In this document: positions 1 through 11,563 of the stretch, in pieces | Position numbering within the stretch: the stretch's first letter is position 1 | Layout of the letters: the number at the start of each line of letters is the position of its first letter | Assembly (NCBI GenBank): GCA_022606135.1 | Contig: JABYQN010000002.1 | Coordinates: 1,178,001 to 1,242,000 of the forward strand | Direction: 5' to 3' | DNA from: Fomes fomentarius | Lineage: Eukaryota > Basidiomycota > Agaricomycetes > Polyporales > Polyporaceae | Length of the DNA stretch: 64,000 bases | Notes under the pieces: generated by a model | Databases searched by the model: none | What the model saw: the letters and a program-made list of their open reading frames with translations, nothing else | What the model was told of the DNA's origin: nothing | Made by a program: the position numbers and the translations under genes

Positions 1-2
1 TC

Positions 3-362
3 CTTGGCGTCGGCACCGACTACGACCAGCAGCCCTCCTTCGGTTCCTCTGGTCTCCACCCACTCGACTTCACTTTCCCAACCTCGTCATCGTCCGCCCT
101 CTCAGCGTCTACTACGCCCTCCCTCGTGTCTTCGCCAACAAGCTCCTTCTTCCCGAGCATGCCGTCGCCATCGCATACGCCGAATGAGTATGAGTTCGAG
201 CTCGGTAGCGAGTACGGTAGTGTCGGCAGTGGCATGTCCCGTGCGGGCAGTCCCGGCATGGGCTCGACTTTCGGCTCGGGCCGACGGAGGGTGCGCATCG
301 CGCTGCGCGGGATGCCCACGAAGGGTAAGGAGGGCGGTGAGTGGGAGGTCGAGGTTTGCTAG
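3..362 (+). CDS. 3' end of a Ser/Pro-rich protein gene (5' part outside the window)
   Basis: A single open frame runs from the left edge to a TAG at 360-362, giving the last 119 residues of a protein. The visible part is rich in Ser, Thr and Pro and has clusters such as SSSSALSAS. It closes with a short basic-then-polar tail, GRRRVRIALRGMPTKGKEGG, followed by an acidic, Trp-containing end (EWEVEVC). Codon usage favours C or G in third positions, as in other genes of the window, which supports it as real coding sequence. A low-complexity Ser/Pro tail with a conserved-looking basic end is common in fungal transcription factors, so a regulatory protein is a reasonable guess. No DNA-binding domain lies in this fragment, so I do not name the family. 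The pyrimidine-rich stretch that follows (about 500-720) is probably its 3' UTR. Confidence 0.6.
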   Translation, partial: LGVGTDYDQQPSFGSSGLHPLDFTFPTSSSSALSASTTPSLVSSPTSSFFPSMPSPSHTPNEYEFELGSEYGSVGSGMSRAGSPGMGSTFGSGRRRVRIALRGMPTKGKEGGEWEVEVC

Positions 363-3112
363 GCTTGATTGGTCTACCAGAGGTCGCGGCGGCGGTGTGC
401 AGGACATGCAGGAAGCTGATAACGGTTTTGTTTGCCTGGGTGCCTCGTGCGGTCGTGCGGACGACGCGGCGGGAGGCGGAAGGCGCGATTATGCGTTAAC
501 CTATTATGGTGCGGTTCCACCAGCTCTTTTTAGTGTCTTAATCTCCCTTTCTCTCTTCTTACACCCCGAACGTGATTGACTCTTCTTGTTCGTTCGCGCG
601 CCCCGAGGTGTGCGCGTTTGCGATACTTCCCTTCTGATTTTGAAAATTTTCATGTTTGCTGTCTCGGTCTTTTGCCTTTGCATCCCACTCGTACTCTACT
701 CGCTCGTCTATGTATTACACTCTGGCTCTCGTGCTCTCGCCTCGCCCATTGCATACACACATAAAATCACGTACCATATATCCGATCCAAGCATCCATAC
801 ACCCCATACATCATACACCATACGCCGTACATACATACACCGACTTACACGCAACCAAAGAAGTATCATACGTAAACTCGTCTATTCCCCCTGCTACCGT
901 ACCGCTCATACCCGCCCTGCCGCTTGCTTGTTAACACACTTCTGTCGGTTGTTGGTTATTTTTGTCTGTGTCTTCCATGTTCCCGGTCCACTTCGCCGTC
1001 GCTACGCTGTTTTGCGGGACCTCGTGCTTGCGACGCTCGCGCGGGCGTTGCTAGTCTGCTTCTTGCAGGCGCTGCGGCGGCTTGTTAGATGTCTTTTTTT
1101 GTGCTATTACTTATGAAGCGCCCGCCCGAGTGCCTTCGTGCCTGTCGTTTCTGGTCTCCGGTGTCTCGATATCGCTACGCTACTCCTCGCTATGGGCTTG
1201 GTCAAAACGGTGTCCTATGGATGATGTACATGTATGGTCCTATGAAGTACTTACTCAACAAACAACCCCCGCTCTCCCCCAGCCTCCTCTATTTCGCCTT
1301 TCGACCGCGACTCGTACCCGCCTCGACCTGGATGCTTGAAGTTGATCGTCGTCGACGTCTCGTATTGAGATTCTCATGTTGTACGTCAAGATTCCAGGGT
1401 CAAGATTCCAAGGCCCAGGGCGGCTTGGAGTGTTGCCAGTTGGAATGAGCCTCGGCCCTCGACCATCACCACCCCAACGCTAAAAGCTTCCGTAGCATCA
1501 GAAGGATGTGATGGAACTTGGGAAATGCGCAATCAAGACTCAAGAGGGTGACTGCGCAAAGGAGCGGAAGGGGTCTAATCAGGTATTTGTGCGGACATAA
1601 GCGGCTTTACCTTTATGCGGCTTAGAGTATGGTAGAAGTGTTGTTATTACTGAGTCGACGTTGCGCCTTGCCACTATCTTAACCATGTTGCGGATAGGCG
1701 TCGCTCACTATAGCTATGGCCGCGCATACTGGTATACTGCTACAGGCGTTGCTGACATTCTCTATACCAAGTCGAGGAAACAGATCCTTTCGTGGACATC
1801 GCTGAGAGCGAGTCCTGATCGATGCTCGCAGGCTCCACCGCAATACCGGTGCCCGTACAGCGAGCTCTACCAGAGCCTAATTGTAGTGAGTGACAATCTC
1901 TTGGATACTTGAGCTGATATCTATGCTTCTTGAATAGTTTGCGGGAACAAGTTGGGAACCAGAACCCAATCGTGCGGGGATACCTGGATGTGGCATGTGG
2001 CTCACTGATTCGACCGATCATTGACTTCCTGCTAGGCTGTTGTCCTGTTACCTCTCCCTCGTCCCATGAACTTGTCCCGACGGTGTCGTTGATGATCCCT
2101 CTTGGACCTTTAGGAGCACGCCAGCATGCCAATAGCTACAATACGCTGGTCTGTGGCCGCTGGTTTACTGTGCATCACAGCCTTGGTATCATCCGATCTC
2201 TGGCCCACGAAGTCTTCGATCCCACCAATCACTTACTCGCATTTAAGTCTCTCTCTTTCTTTACATCGTCTCCTACAGCGGGAGCCCCGATGATCCAATA
2301 GGAGACATCCTCACACAACAAGCTAGTTGCGTTTAGAGATTTTGATGAGACCTTACTTGTCGCAGAGCTCGCAGCACGCACGCTGTTTAATAGCGACAAG
2401 TTTCGCTTCTGCGCCATCTCGACGTGACCAAGTAGCGACAGGGTGACCTTTTGCCAACGGTTGCGCTGTGAAGTTGGAGGCCATGTATATCTGTAGTCTC
2501 CGCTTCCGTCTAAGTAATTTCTCTTCAAGCGGCCCTCACAGACCTCTCCCTCGTCCGAACGATGAAGACAGGTGTACATGAGCCATTGAACTCACCGACA
2601 CCGTGGGACTCCTCTCTGTTTGTCTCTCACTCCACGCTTTTACTATCAGGGAACTCGACGCTTGCACATCGCGGCTTCTCGTACTGCACCCTATGGCTCC
2701 TCGTACTGCACCCTATGGCTCCTCCACCTATCGCGACTTCCAATCGACAAAATCTTTCGCATGAGATACGACCCTTCGGAAGAACCCCCACAAATTTCAG
2801 TATGCTCCCTACCAATTGCTCGAGCTGTAGTAACTTCGGCCATGAGACGCACGTAGATCGATTCTCCTGCCCATTTCGACTTACCGGTCCACACCCTAGG
2901 AGGCCCGCTGCAGACTACTCGTCCGAGCGATCACCGGCCTACTCGGGGTAGTCGTGTCCTCGCTGTGCCAAGTGCATACCCTGTGAGTGATGTCTTGGAA
3001 AGCCTTGTTGGCGATGCAGATGTGCGGAGCGATATCCATGGCCTAATCTACTCAGCGCCGTATACACACTGGAAACTGGTGCACCATGAAGGCCACCATT
3101 ATATATGCAAGC
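363..3112. other. Intergenic, no gene called
   Basis: The first few hundred bases are probably the 3' UTR and terminator region of the upstream gene (T/C-rich around 520-720). The rest holds only short, overlapping open frames with no recognisable motif. A 22-bp unit is repeated twice, head to tail and exactly, at 2679-2722. Some minus-strand open frames (for example 2229-2579) have mixed composition but match no family I know. Confidence 0.5.
2679..2722. repeat. Perfect 22-bp direct repeat, two copies
   Basis: The units 2679-2700 and 2701-2722 are identical. They begin TCGTACTGCACC and end TATGGCTCC. This looks like a simple tandem duplication in non-coding DNA. Confidence 0.85.
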
Positions 3113-4801
3113 TCAGACCTCTCCGATGTCTCTCGAAACAGCACATTCTCCGACACCAAATTCGACCTCTCCACTGATCCCGCCCAGATCGTGCAGATCA
3201 GATTCACTAGTATGCATAGGACCAGAGAACGATGCGATAAACGCAGACGCAGACGCCTGTTTATCCTGCTGAGAGCGAACAAAGGACATGTTCGCAGAGT
3301 TCTGGTACACTCTGCGAAGGTTGAGAATGAAGTGAGTGATTATGATGGAAGCGAGCCTGAGTGAGCCGTGCAAGTGAGCCGAATATTGGGAGAGGCAGCT
3401 CGTGAGTACTATCACTTACTGATCATTTGATATGGGGACCTGGAACTGTGTACTACATTTGAGTGCACAAGAGATCGATCCTACACAGAGCTCACTCACC
3501 GGCAAAAACGTAGTGACGATGCGTACAGTGTTCAGAGAGGCTAGGACACTGATAATGGGAAGTGTCAGCGCACTACAAAAAGGTAGCAGGGTAGTGAACA
3601 TACATGAAGTAGAGGCTGCCTTGTGGACAAGAGGCGGTTAAGTCACAAAGGAAGCAGGTGGCATTTGAGAGCGCTTGACCCACCGTCGTACAGCATTACG
3701 CGGGACAATGTGTGACCAATGTTAAACTTCTCTATTCGAGTCATTTTGTACGCGTGCCACCAAGTGACAATCACGACAAGGAGGTCCGCAGAGATTGCGC
3801 ACAGCCGTGCAGAGGTTGTAACTTTGCGTACCATGTCGATGTCTCAACAACCGCAACTCGAGTATGCTGCATGTGCTCACTTCTACGTAAGATAACAACA
3901 TGTCAAGCTAGGATAGATATCTGGCAGAAAGAATCACTCACATGAAGTTCATTTCAACAGAGCGTTTATTTGGATCCACGCAGGATCCCGGGGTAGGCCA
4001 ATTGTCTGATTGCAGTCCTCGAGTATTTGCAACCTTTTAATCATATCAATATTGGTGATATACAAGCAATGCACACAAAATTTCACGTACTGAATCGATT
4101 ATGTGAGGCCCAATGAGGAGGACCATCACCATTACGGGTAATAGCTTCTTCCCTGACAGAGCGTAGACACGCAGAGCCGCAAAAACTTCGGTAGATAGGT
4201 CAGCAGCAATACGAGCACTGTGTGTACGGAGTAGAACCATACCAGCACATGCAATGTTAGGTACGATCGTGAGTATAACTTGGAGGTACATGATCACGGC
4301 ACAGCTGTACACAGGCATAGGAAGGCAGAAAAGCCATTAGCTGCCCTCTTCTACAGTATAGCTTGCTATTCACCTCTAAAAGAGGGTCAGTTGCAAGCGA
4401 TAAATGCTACTACAACTACGCACTTGAGGCGACAAATTCTGGAGGGGGATAGCAGGCATCACGTACTCCAGGATCGTCCCATACCGACTGAGGACATACA
4501 CGATCGTCACGCACAGTCGACGATCTTGAGGGCTCCAGATCAATGCTACTTCATCGCCGAAGGAGAGAATCCAATCGTAGACGAGATTGGCTGGTTTAGC
4601 AGTGCCATGCTCGCAATTATGAGTCAAGAAACATAGGCAGTGGAGAGAGAAGCACTCACACAGTGCGAGAATGTCCCAATAGCTCCCAGTATACCTGTAA
4701 TGCGACAGTAAGTATCCCCATACGGACGCGATGTTGCGATCAGTGTGTGTGACCTGCCTAGTGAGAGGTGAGGACGTTGTGAACTGAGTAGAAGTGGCCA
4801 T
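3113..4801 (-). CDS. DUF6533-type multi-pass membrane protein, copy 1
   Basis: This is a multi-exon gene on the minus strand. Reading from the ATG at 4801, the recognisable blocks are a first-helix block LVYDWILSFGDEVALIW (near 4590-4530), then FAALRVYALSGKKLL (near 4180), LLVVIVTWWHAYKMTR (near 3780), SRVMLYDG (near 3690), SLNTVRIV (near 3540) and THFILNLRRV (near 3320). A hydrophilic tail ends at a stop at 3113-3115. The order and spacing match basidiomycete DUF6533 proteins, which have several transmembrane helices and no established function; they probably sit in a cellular membrane. Introns are short, and exon joins keep frame where I checked (TCC codon across the second intron; VPISNDQ then GTAAGT). 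The first intron lacks a GT donor: the only in-phase donor is GC (GCAGGT after codon part AG). Copy 2, directly downstream on the same strand, is a close paralogue. The exact exon list is not fully resolved. Confidence 0.72.
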
Positions 4802-4839
4802 CAGTGCAATGGGTCTCGTCGGGGCCCCTAGGTTCCCGC

Positions 4840-4845
4840 TATATA
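4840..4845 (-). promoter_or_regulatory. TATA box of DUF6533 copy 1
   Basis: A TATATA core on the minus strand lies about 40 bases upstream of the ATG at 4801. Its paralogue has a TATA box in the comparable place. Confidence 0.5.
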
Positions 4846-5664
4846 TGGAGTCAATGGATCAACATGAGACTCAGACTGCGAACACGGAAGGATGTCTCTC
4901 GTTGACGTGCTCTCATGGGGAATACCACAACCGAGCATGCATTCTCACATAGCTGTCAATAACACAGCGAATGGGAGGAAAACAAGGACCAGATCAGGAT
5001 TGGGGGCTGTCATGCGGATGATTATGGGGACATTATTAACTGACGATAAGCATAGGTCCGGAGCAAGTCCTTGCTCCGACACTGGCTTCGCTTCAAGAAG
5101 GCGGCTTGCTTTGAACCTACGACAAGCATCGCTCCGTGAACCGTTCGCGGTAGGTATAAGAAGATTAGTGCAATCACGATGCAGATGGTACATCGGGCCC
5201 TTCGTGCATCAATATATACGCAGTGGAAGACGACGTCAGTGCCATTGCTGTTGAATCTGTCCACAAGTAAGGCTATCCATGCGCCGTTAGAGGGGCGAAG
5301 GTATAAATAGGAGCCGGCGGTCGCGTGCAGCCTAAGTCTACCGTAGTATGGGTCGCAGATAAGGCTTGCTCCGCTAACAGTGTCAGCTGGGAACCCACCA
5401 TGCATGGGAGTCGAGCTGGCAACGCCGCCGCGGATGTTTGAAGGTGACATGGCAAGATTTGAGATCTCGGCGACACGAATGTCCGGCGGGAGCCTGAGGC
5501 GGTAAGTACTGGAGTGTGACACCTTGCTTCTCCGGAACCACAATTCTGGAGTGATTGCTCTAGCTATACTAGGATATTATATAGATTATTATTCTAATCT
5601 ACGGCTGTCTCGTTGATGGGCAATTTATCATTAGCTGTGTGTGGTGAGCGTTGTTTCTCTTGAA
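4846..5664. other. Spacer between two DUF6533 genes
   Basis: This is the upstream region of copy 1 and the 3' flank of copy 2. A 173-codon open frame runs on the minus strand (5022-5543) and includes a hydrophobic stretch (CTICIVIALIFLYLP). It does not resemble the DUF6533 blocks and I recognise no family, so it is not called as a gene. Confidence 0.4.
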
Positions 5665-7339
5665 CTATTCCACTTCGCTTTCAATCTCGTTTCTGTCCGA
5701 TGACTCCCATGTCAGCGCATCCTCTATGTCTGATTCAACCTGTCCGGTCGTATCATGCGAGTAGCCGACATGCATGGGACCAGAGAACGAGTTCACAAAC
5801 TTGGGCATATCTCCCTCCTGTTGGAAATCGACGAGCGACATCGTGGATGCCTCCGCAGACCTCCTATTCACTCCTCGAAGGTTGAGAATGAAATGGGTGA
5901 TGATGATGGATGCGAGCCTGGGTGGTGTCTAGGTGTGACTCTAAATCACCATAAGCGGTGTTGAGAGGACGTACTGATCGTTTGAGATAGGTACCGGGAA
6001 CTGTGGATGGTTGAGTACCGGAGCTAAGAATACATGTGGTAGCAAGCATCTCACTGGCAGTGTCGCAGTCACGATACGTATGGTGTTCAGGGAGGCTAGA
6101 ACGCTGAAGAAAGACATCAGACGTCAGATCAAGAAAGTCGCTACAAGTTGTCAGGGAAGAGGACGTACATGAAGTATAGGCTACCTTGAGAGCGATTATT
6201 TCAGCGCACATGCACGTATGAGACCACTTCGTGTGCTAAAATGCTGACTTACCATCGTACAGCATTACTCGAGAAAGTGTCCGTCCGATATTAACCTTGC
6301 CCAGTCGAACAGCTTTGTAGGCATTCCACCAAGTCACAACCACGACGAGTAGGTCTGCAATGATCGCACACGAGCGAGCGATGATTGTGACTTCAGGCAC
6401 GAAAACAATCAAGTAGTCAGTCTACGCTCGACCAGTGTGCGACACTATACTCACATCTACGCAAAATTGTCAATCTCAGTAGTATAGTACAGAGATGGAG
6501 CAAGCATACATACCTGAAGGCCAGTTCGAAGCTCTGATGGGGATTCATACAAGAGGCTGGAGTAGCCCAATTGTCGGCATGGATCCCACGGGCATTGACG
6601 ACCTGTAGATTTGTTGAGACCCACTGGATGCAGGAGAAACTATTCACGCACCGAGTCAATTACACGCGGTCCCATCAACAGGACGATTACCGCAGCGGGA
6701 AGTACTCTGTTTTTTCCGGACAAAGCATAGACACGAAGTGCCGCGAACACTATAACGCAGGAATAGAATTAAGAAAGGCATGCCGTACCATCGGACGGGT
6801 AAATCACCTGCAAAGGCTGCATTGGGAACGATTGTGAAGGTCATCTGCAGGTACATGATGACTGCGCAGCTATAAGACGGAGTGCAGAGCACACCAAACA
6901 TCGTGATGAGCCGTTTCGTGGACGTTACAGCGAACTGATTTACCTCTAAAGGAAATTTTCAGCAAGGGATTTGACGCTACATGATCATGTAGCGAGATAT
7001 ACGCACCACTGCTGACAGATTTTCCAGAGGGATGGTGGGGAGCGCGTACTGCAGGATCGTCCCGTATCGACTGAGGACGTACACGATCGTCGCGCACACC
7101 CGGCGGTCCTGAGGACTCCAGATAAAGGCAACCTCGTCGTCGATTGACAGCATCCAGTCATAGATAAGATTGGCTAAATCAAGGACATATTATCGGAGTC
7201 AGGACCGCCAACAGAGTAATGTGGGGTCACTTACACAGTGCGAGAGCGTTCCAGTAGCTCCCAGTGTACCTGATGCGGAAGAGTGAGCGTCGAGGTAAAA
7301 TTTAGTGCGCATGAGTTACCTAGTGAGGGGCGAGGACAT
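5665..7339 (-). CDS. DUF6533-type multi-pass membrane protein, copy 2
   Basis: This is a paralogue of the gene at 3113-4801, on the same strand. The start is the ATG at 7339 (MSSPLTR). The first exon ends at 7320 with a standard GTAACT donor, and the next exon gives YTGSYWNALAL. The following blocks are LIYDWMLSIDDEVAFIW (near 7170), SYSCAVIMYLQ (near 6875), LLVVVVTWWNAYKAVR (near 6345), SRVMLYDG (near 6260), SLNTIRIVTATLP (near 6080) and THFILNLRGV (near 5900), with the stop at 5665-5667. The WSPQDRR and VYVLSRYGTIL segments are almost the same as in copy 1, so the two arose by local duplication. The predicted product has several membrane helices and a charged C-terminal tail ending in an acidic stretch. 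Its function is unknown. Exon joins are inferred from frame and from copy 1. Confidence 0.75.
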
Positions 7340-7400
7340 AGTCGAGGGTCAGTGCGCAAATTTTCTGTCGATGAAGAATTTCCAGCTCTGAGCTTCGGAA

Positions 7401-7406
7401 TTTATA
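7401..7406 (-). promoter_or_regulatory. TATA box of DUF6533 copy 2
   Basis: TATAAA on the minus strand, about 62 bases upstream of the ATG at 7339. Confidence 0.55.
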
Positions 7407-9048
7407 GCAGGACCTTATAGAGTCCGAGTCAAACCCAGGCTGCGCGGACCCAGCCCTGTGGGCTTGAATCACCAGTCTTCGTCTCATGCTCTCACAGAGA
7501 ACAGCAGTGAGCTGATACTAAGCATGCTTTCTGGGCGTCCGTCAGTACACGACAAATGGGACGGCAGCAGAACATGTCAAACGTTGGTCCGATTGTGCCT
7601 GCCACGGCAAACTCGTCGACGATATTGAGCAGGCGATTGACTCGCGATAAGCATTGCCTGTGTCTCCCTAGACACAGATGTAGGTCATGCAGTGTAACCT
7701 TAGTCCACACGCAATGCAAAGCTAAACGTACCCGTGGAACGACGAACCACCGTTGACGTTGAAGGTGAGTCCTAGATATCGTCCGAGTACGAAGTTAACT
7801 CTCCAGCCAGGGTGCATTCACCCAAGGTTAATCTAAGAGAAGACACGCACCTCATGTTTTCGCAACCGAAACTGATGAATCACCCCTCGTATTCGAGCTT
7901 CCCATGACATGAATGGACTGACCTGTCCTTTTAATCAGTGGTCCTCACATCAGCGACAGGAACAAACGCCCGAGCACGCCATTAGTGAGAACATACATAT
8001 TCGAGTCCGCGGACGCCGGCTTCCTGGATAGTCTACTATACCATACTGAGCAAGATTTTCCCCCATGCTCATTTGCGCCCAACGTTGTGCATGTGTGGTG
8101 CGTATCTGAAACAATTGAAGTGCCACTGGCCGGCGGGTCTGCCAGAGTGCACCGTCCGACCGCAGATGAAGCTGGGCGTATCAGTGTCAAATCGCAGAGA
8201 TACCATTTGGTGTCTGCATGGCAGAACACAGGGCACCTTGTCCCTGTGTCTCTGTTGGCTATCCTGGTCGACGGTAGCAGTACTAAGGTCCTGTCCGCCG
8301 CGGTACAGTGAGAAACTAGGACCCCCGGCGACCTGTTAAGACAGAGGGTCACCTCCAGTGTGAGGTCTCTGAGGTCAACTTTCAAGCAAACTGCTAACAT
8401 TTTGCTTACTTATGAGTCTTCGCTTCGGAGAGCAGCGGATCAATCTCCGATTCACGGTTCATGACGAAAAAAAAAACTTTCATTGCGCTGTAATTGTATC
8501 CTTGCACGCATCTCAGCTCAAAGCTAGCCTAGAGTACGTGGTAAAATCAGCCAGATAGATATAACGCAGCTGATCAATGCCTTGGGCAGCGAATGTGGTC
8601 AGAAATATTTGAGTATCACTAACGCTGGCAGCCTCCTACTAAGTCCCTCCTGACTCGGTGCCCCTAGATTGATACTGATTGCTTCATCAGTAGCACTCAC
8701 TAAGGAGTATTTGAAAGTAAGACACGATGGAGGTTCGACGCAAGCCCCTCACAGTGACACGGCTCGGAGGGACACGATGTATTGACTAAACATGGCTCAC
8801 GTACAGGCAATTGCGGCCCGGGCCGGCTGGAAGCGGTGTGACTGTTACAAATGACAGCAGAGGGAGTTGGCACCGTCACAGCTCGTCACGCGACCATCTG
8901 CATGTTGGTGCTCTTTCACTGTGGCGTACTGTCAGAGTCCTTCTCCTCCCACTCGCGTCCCTCGTTAACGTACGGTTGGCTGGGAGATTTAATCTGCTAC
9001 CTTGGAACGGCTCTAAAGAGCCTCAAAAGTTTTGCAGGAATCTTTAAG
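7407..9048. other. Intergenic, no gene called
   Basis: This stretch lies between the promoter of the minus-strand DUF6533 gene and the plus-strand GEP4 gene, so it holds two divergent promoters. Two opposing open frames overlap near 7945-8400. Neither has a recognisable motif. A run of ten A lies near 8467. Confidence 0.4.
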
Positions 9049-10077
9049 ATGCCTCTGAATGTCCCTGGCATCCTGGTTCCCCTTCACCTTCTGATTAACC
9101 CTCGGCTTGTAGTACCGAGCATCATCATCAAAGGTAAGCCTGTCTATCAAGGATTTTGCAACATATACTGACGGCTAACGCCAGGAAGACATCCGCCAGC
9201 TCGACTTTCAGGCTCTGTATAGGGCGGGATATCGGGGCGCTGTGTTTGACAAGGACAACTGCCTGGTGCGTGCATCAAATTCTCTGGTTATCAAACACGC
9301 TGACGGATCTGCAGACAGTGCCACATGAGGACAGGCTGGTACCTGATCTGACGGTCAGTCGCGCGCAGACATATCTGCAGGTACGGGAGCTCATGGTGAC
9401 GTGACTCAGGAAGCGTGGAAGGAGTGTAGAGAGACATTCGGGCCCGGGAACGTGCTCATCGTGAGCAATACCGCAGGGTCGCATACGGACGTTGGCGAGA
9501 TTGAGGTAAGCACTTTCCTGCCTTTCCTAGTATCCCGCGTTCAAGCCGTGGTTCCCGACCTCCTCAGGCCGAGTCCGTGACATACTACCTCTCCGCACCG
9601 GTACTCCGACACAGCTCCCTCAAGCCGTCATACTCGTGCATAAAGAGCATCCGCGCGTACTTCGCCTCCCTCCCCCGTCCCATACACGACGAAGAGCTCG
9701 TTGTCGTCGGAGACAGGCTCCTTACGGACGTCGTGATGGCGAATCGCGTAGCGCGACGGCGACCACTCCGCTCTCCCGACTCGGACAAACATGCACTGGA
9801 CGAAAAGGGTTCAGGAGTGGAGAAAGAAGGGCTTGTGCGTCCAGAACGGGCAGGTCCGCTCGCGGTGTTGACTGAGGGCTTGTGGAAGCGGGAGGCTCTC
9901 GCGTTGCGTGCGCTGGAGAAGGGCATGCTTGCTGGAGTCGAGAGATGGATACTAAAACCTCAGGAGGTGGCTTGGAGGGATGCGCTACAGCATCGGTTTG
10001 TCAAGCCGGAACCTGTTATGGAGGAGCCTCCGAAGCAGAGTTGGTTGCAAAGGTTATGGGGGCGGTTACATAAGTAG
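9049..10077 (+). CDS. GEP4: Mitochondrial phosphatidylglycerophosphate phosphatase (Gep4 family)
   Basis: It dephosphorylates phosphatidylglycerophosphate to phosphatidylglycerol, the step before cardiolipin synthesis, on the matrix side of the mitochondrial inner membrane (known for yeast Gep4). Five exons fit: 9049-9133, 9189-9265, 9315-9353, 9410-9505 and 9568-10077, giving 268 residues. HAD-phosphatase motifs are intact: FDKDNC with Asp49 and Asp51, VSNTAGS with Ser86, Lys118 in HSSLKPS, and GDRLLTD with Asp148 and Asp153. The N-terminal block PGILVPLHLLINPRLVVPS is the usual membrane-anchoring start of the family, which is why I chose the ATG at 9049. The protein is longer than yeast Gep4 because of a C-terminal extension after the HAD core (residues about 160-268) with basic and Trp-rich segments. 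The exon 1 to 2 join uses an AAG acceptor to keep frame. The MDL1 gene follows on the same strand. Confidence 0.9.
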
Positions 10078-11563
10078 TCTCTACCCATCAGCTTCCACGG
10101 ATCCACGATACCCTTGAGTACGAGGTATCTTCCCTCCCCGCTCTATCTGATCAGTTCCACAACTGCGCATGCAGGCGCGAGAGCACCGACAGGTCTAAGA
10201 TACTCATGAGCGAATTGACACAAACTTGAAGCTAGAAGGTGCTCCGAGCCTCGATCCTTTACTTAAAGAGGAAAGGACAAGGACGCAGACTTTACGTGTT
10301 GTGAGTCCTCCATGTGCGAATTTGTGGAACCACCTCAGTTGCTGATCCGTTTGGAGTCGGAAGTTACTCGTGTCTATATGGCTTTCCAATGAACAGCGCC
10401 CGCGCCCGCTGACACTCAATCATGGAATCGCTCTTGACGTTGTCCATTGTCCAGCTATTTAGAGAGTACGTGCATCGTGACGACGAGGTTGCCTGCGTAT
10501 GTGTTGTCTCCACGTTACGGCTGTTGTGTGGTGCTCCTTTCTGGACGTGAGCTATATTTAACCTCGCACATGAAGGCCTCTCTAACGGTGTACTGTGACC
10601 AGTGCGTCGCGTAGATTGAAGCAGCCCCTGGACTTCGTGCCGCATGGAGCAAGGCGGACTGTAAGTCCGCATCCGGCCGCTGCAATTCATGCTGGGTGCT
10701 GGTCCGGTGCGGACTAACATTGCGAGTACGATACCAAGGCCAGCCGCTTCTGTTTCATCTCGCATCTTGCCGGGAACCGCACCCGGAACTGTCTGTCCAA
10801 GGCAACTCGCAGAAGTTGGGCTCCCCAAGAAACCACCCTCGACCACATACAACCTCATCGACGCATTGATGGCATACTCATCGCCCAGACACGTACATCG
10901 GCGGGCCGTTCGTCACGGATTGCGGCGACCATGCTCGGACGCCCTAGCGACTCCACGAAGCAGAGGTTGTGGTCGAGCGGGGTGGACGATAGACGAGTTC
11001 TTTTGGATCCGGACGGGTGCATGAGCGTCGAGAAAGGCGGTCAGCCCCACTTCTGCTGCCCAGCCTGAGGGTTTTGATACCGTCATGAACTACGACTAGA
11101 GTTAGAGTCGGCCACGGTACGTGATTCTGAGAGTTATACTTTGCGTACTGTTGATCGGATTTCACCTATGCTTGTAGGCACTTACCTTTGGCTTAGCAAG
11201 ACGTTGATGTCTGGTTCTGGACACTGAACCTTTGGATTGTTACCAGCTTTTCGGACGATTCATTGTACGAGCTTTTCGTAGTTCCGTAGCATGCCGTACT
11301 GTATGATTATGTGCTCTCGTCTCCATGACTGCGCCGTTGCAGTGTCTCTGCATAACGTGGCCGTCGGCCGACAAGTACATCAAGTTTAACCCCATAATAT
11401 ATGTGCCGAGCTGACGCGTCTCACGTGGGAGCTCTGTGTGTGTGCCACGTGCATGTGCGGTATGACGCGCTCCGACTTCGGCCCACTGAGTCCTGCTTCA
11501 AGTTGTCGTTCTCAAGCTCGCGCCTCTCTTTCCCATACCACGTCTTCCACGACGCCGACGACG
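10078..11563. other. Intergenic between GEP4 and MDL1, no gene called
   Basis: Open frames occur on both strands (for example minus 10364-10858 and plus 10689-11024) and overlap each other. Neither shows a domain or a consistent set of splice sites. The last 170 bases carry a TATA-like sequence and a C/T-rich leader and are probably the MDL1 promoter. Confidence 0.4.
11395..11403 (+). promoter_or_regulatory. TATA-like element upstream of MDL1
   Basis: The sequence TAATATATG lies about 160 bases before the ATG at 11564, in otherwise GC-balanced DNA. Confidence 0.35.

Noticed and set aside
5022..5543. 173-codon minus-strand frame with one hydrophobic segment
   Set aside because: It shares no block with the neighbouring DUF6533 genes, has no recognisable family and no transcription signal of its own.
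7945..8400. 151-codon minus-strand frame opposite a 108-codon plus frame
   Set aside because: Mutually antisense, no motif, and no splice sites that extend either one.
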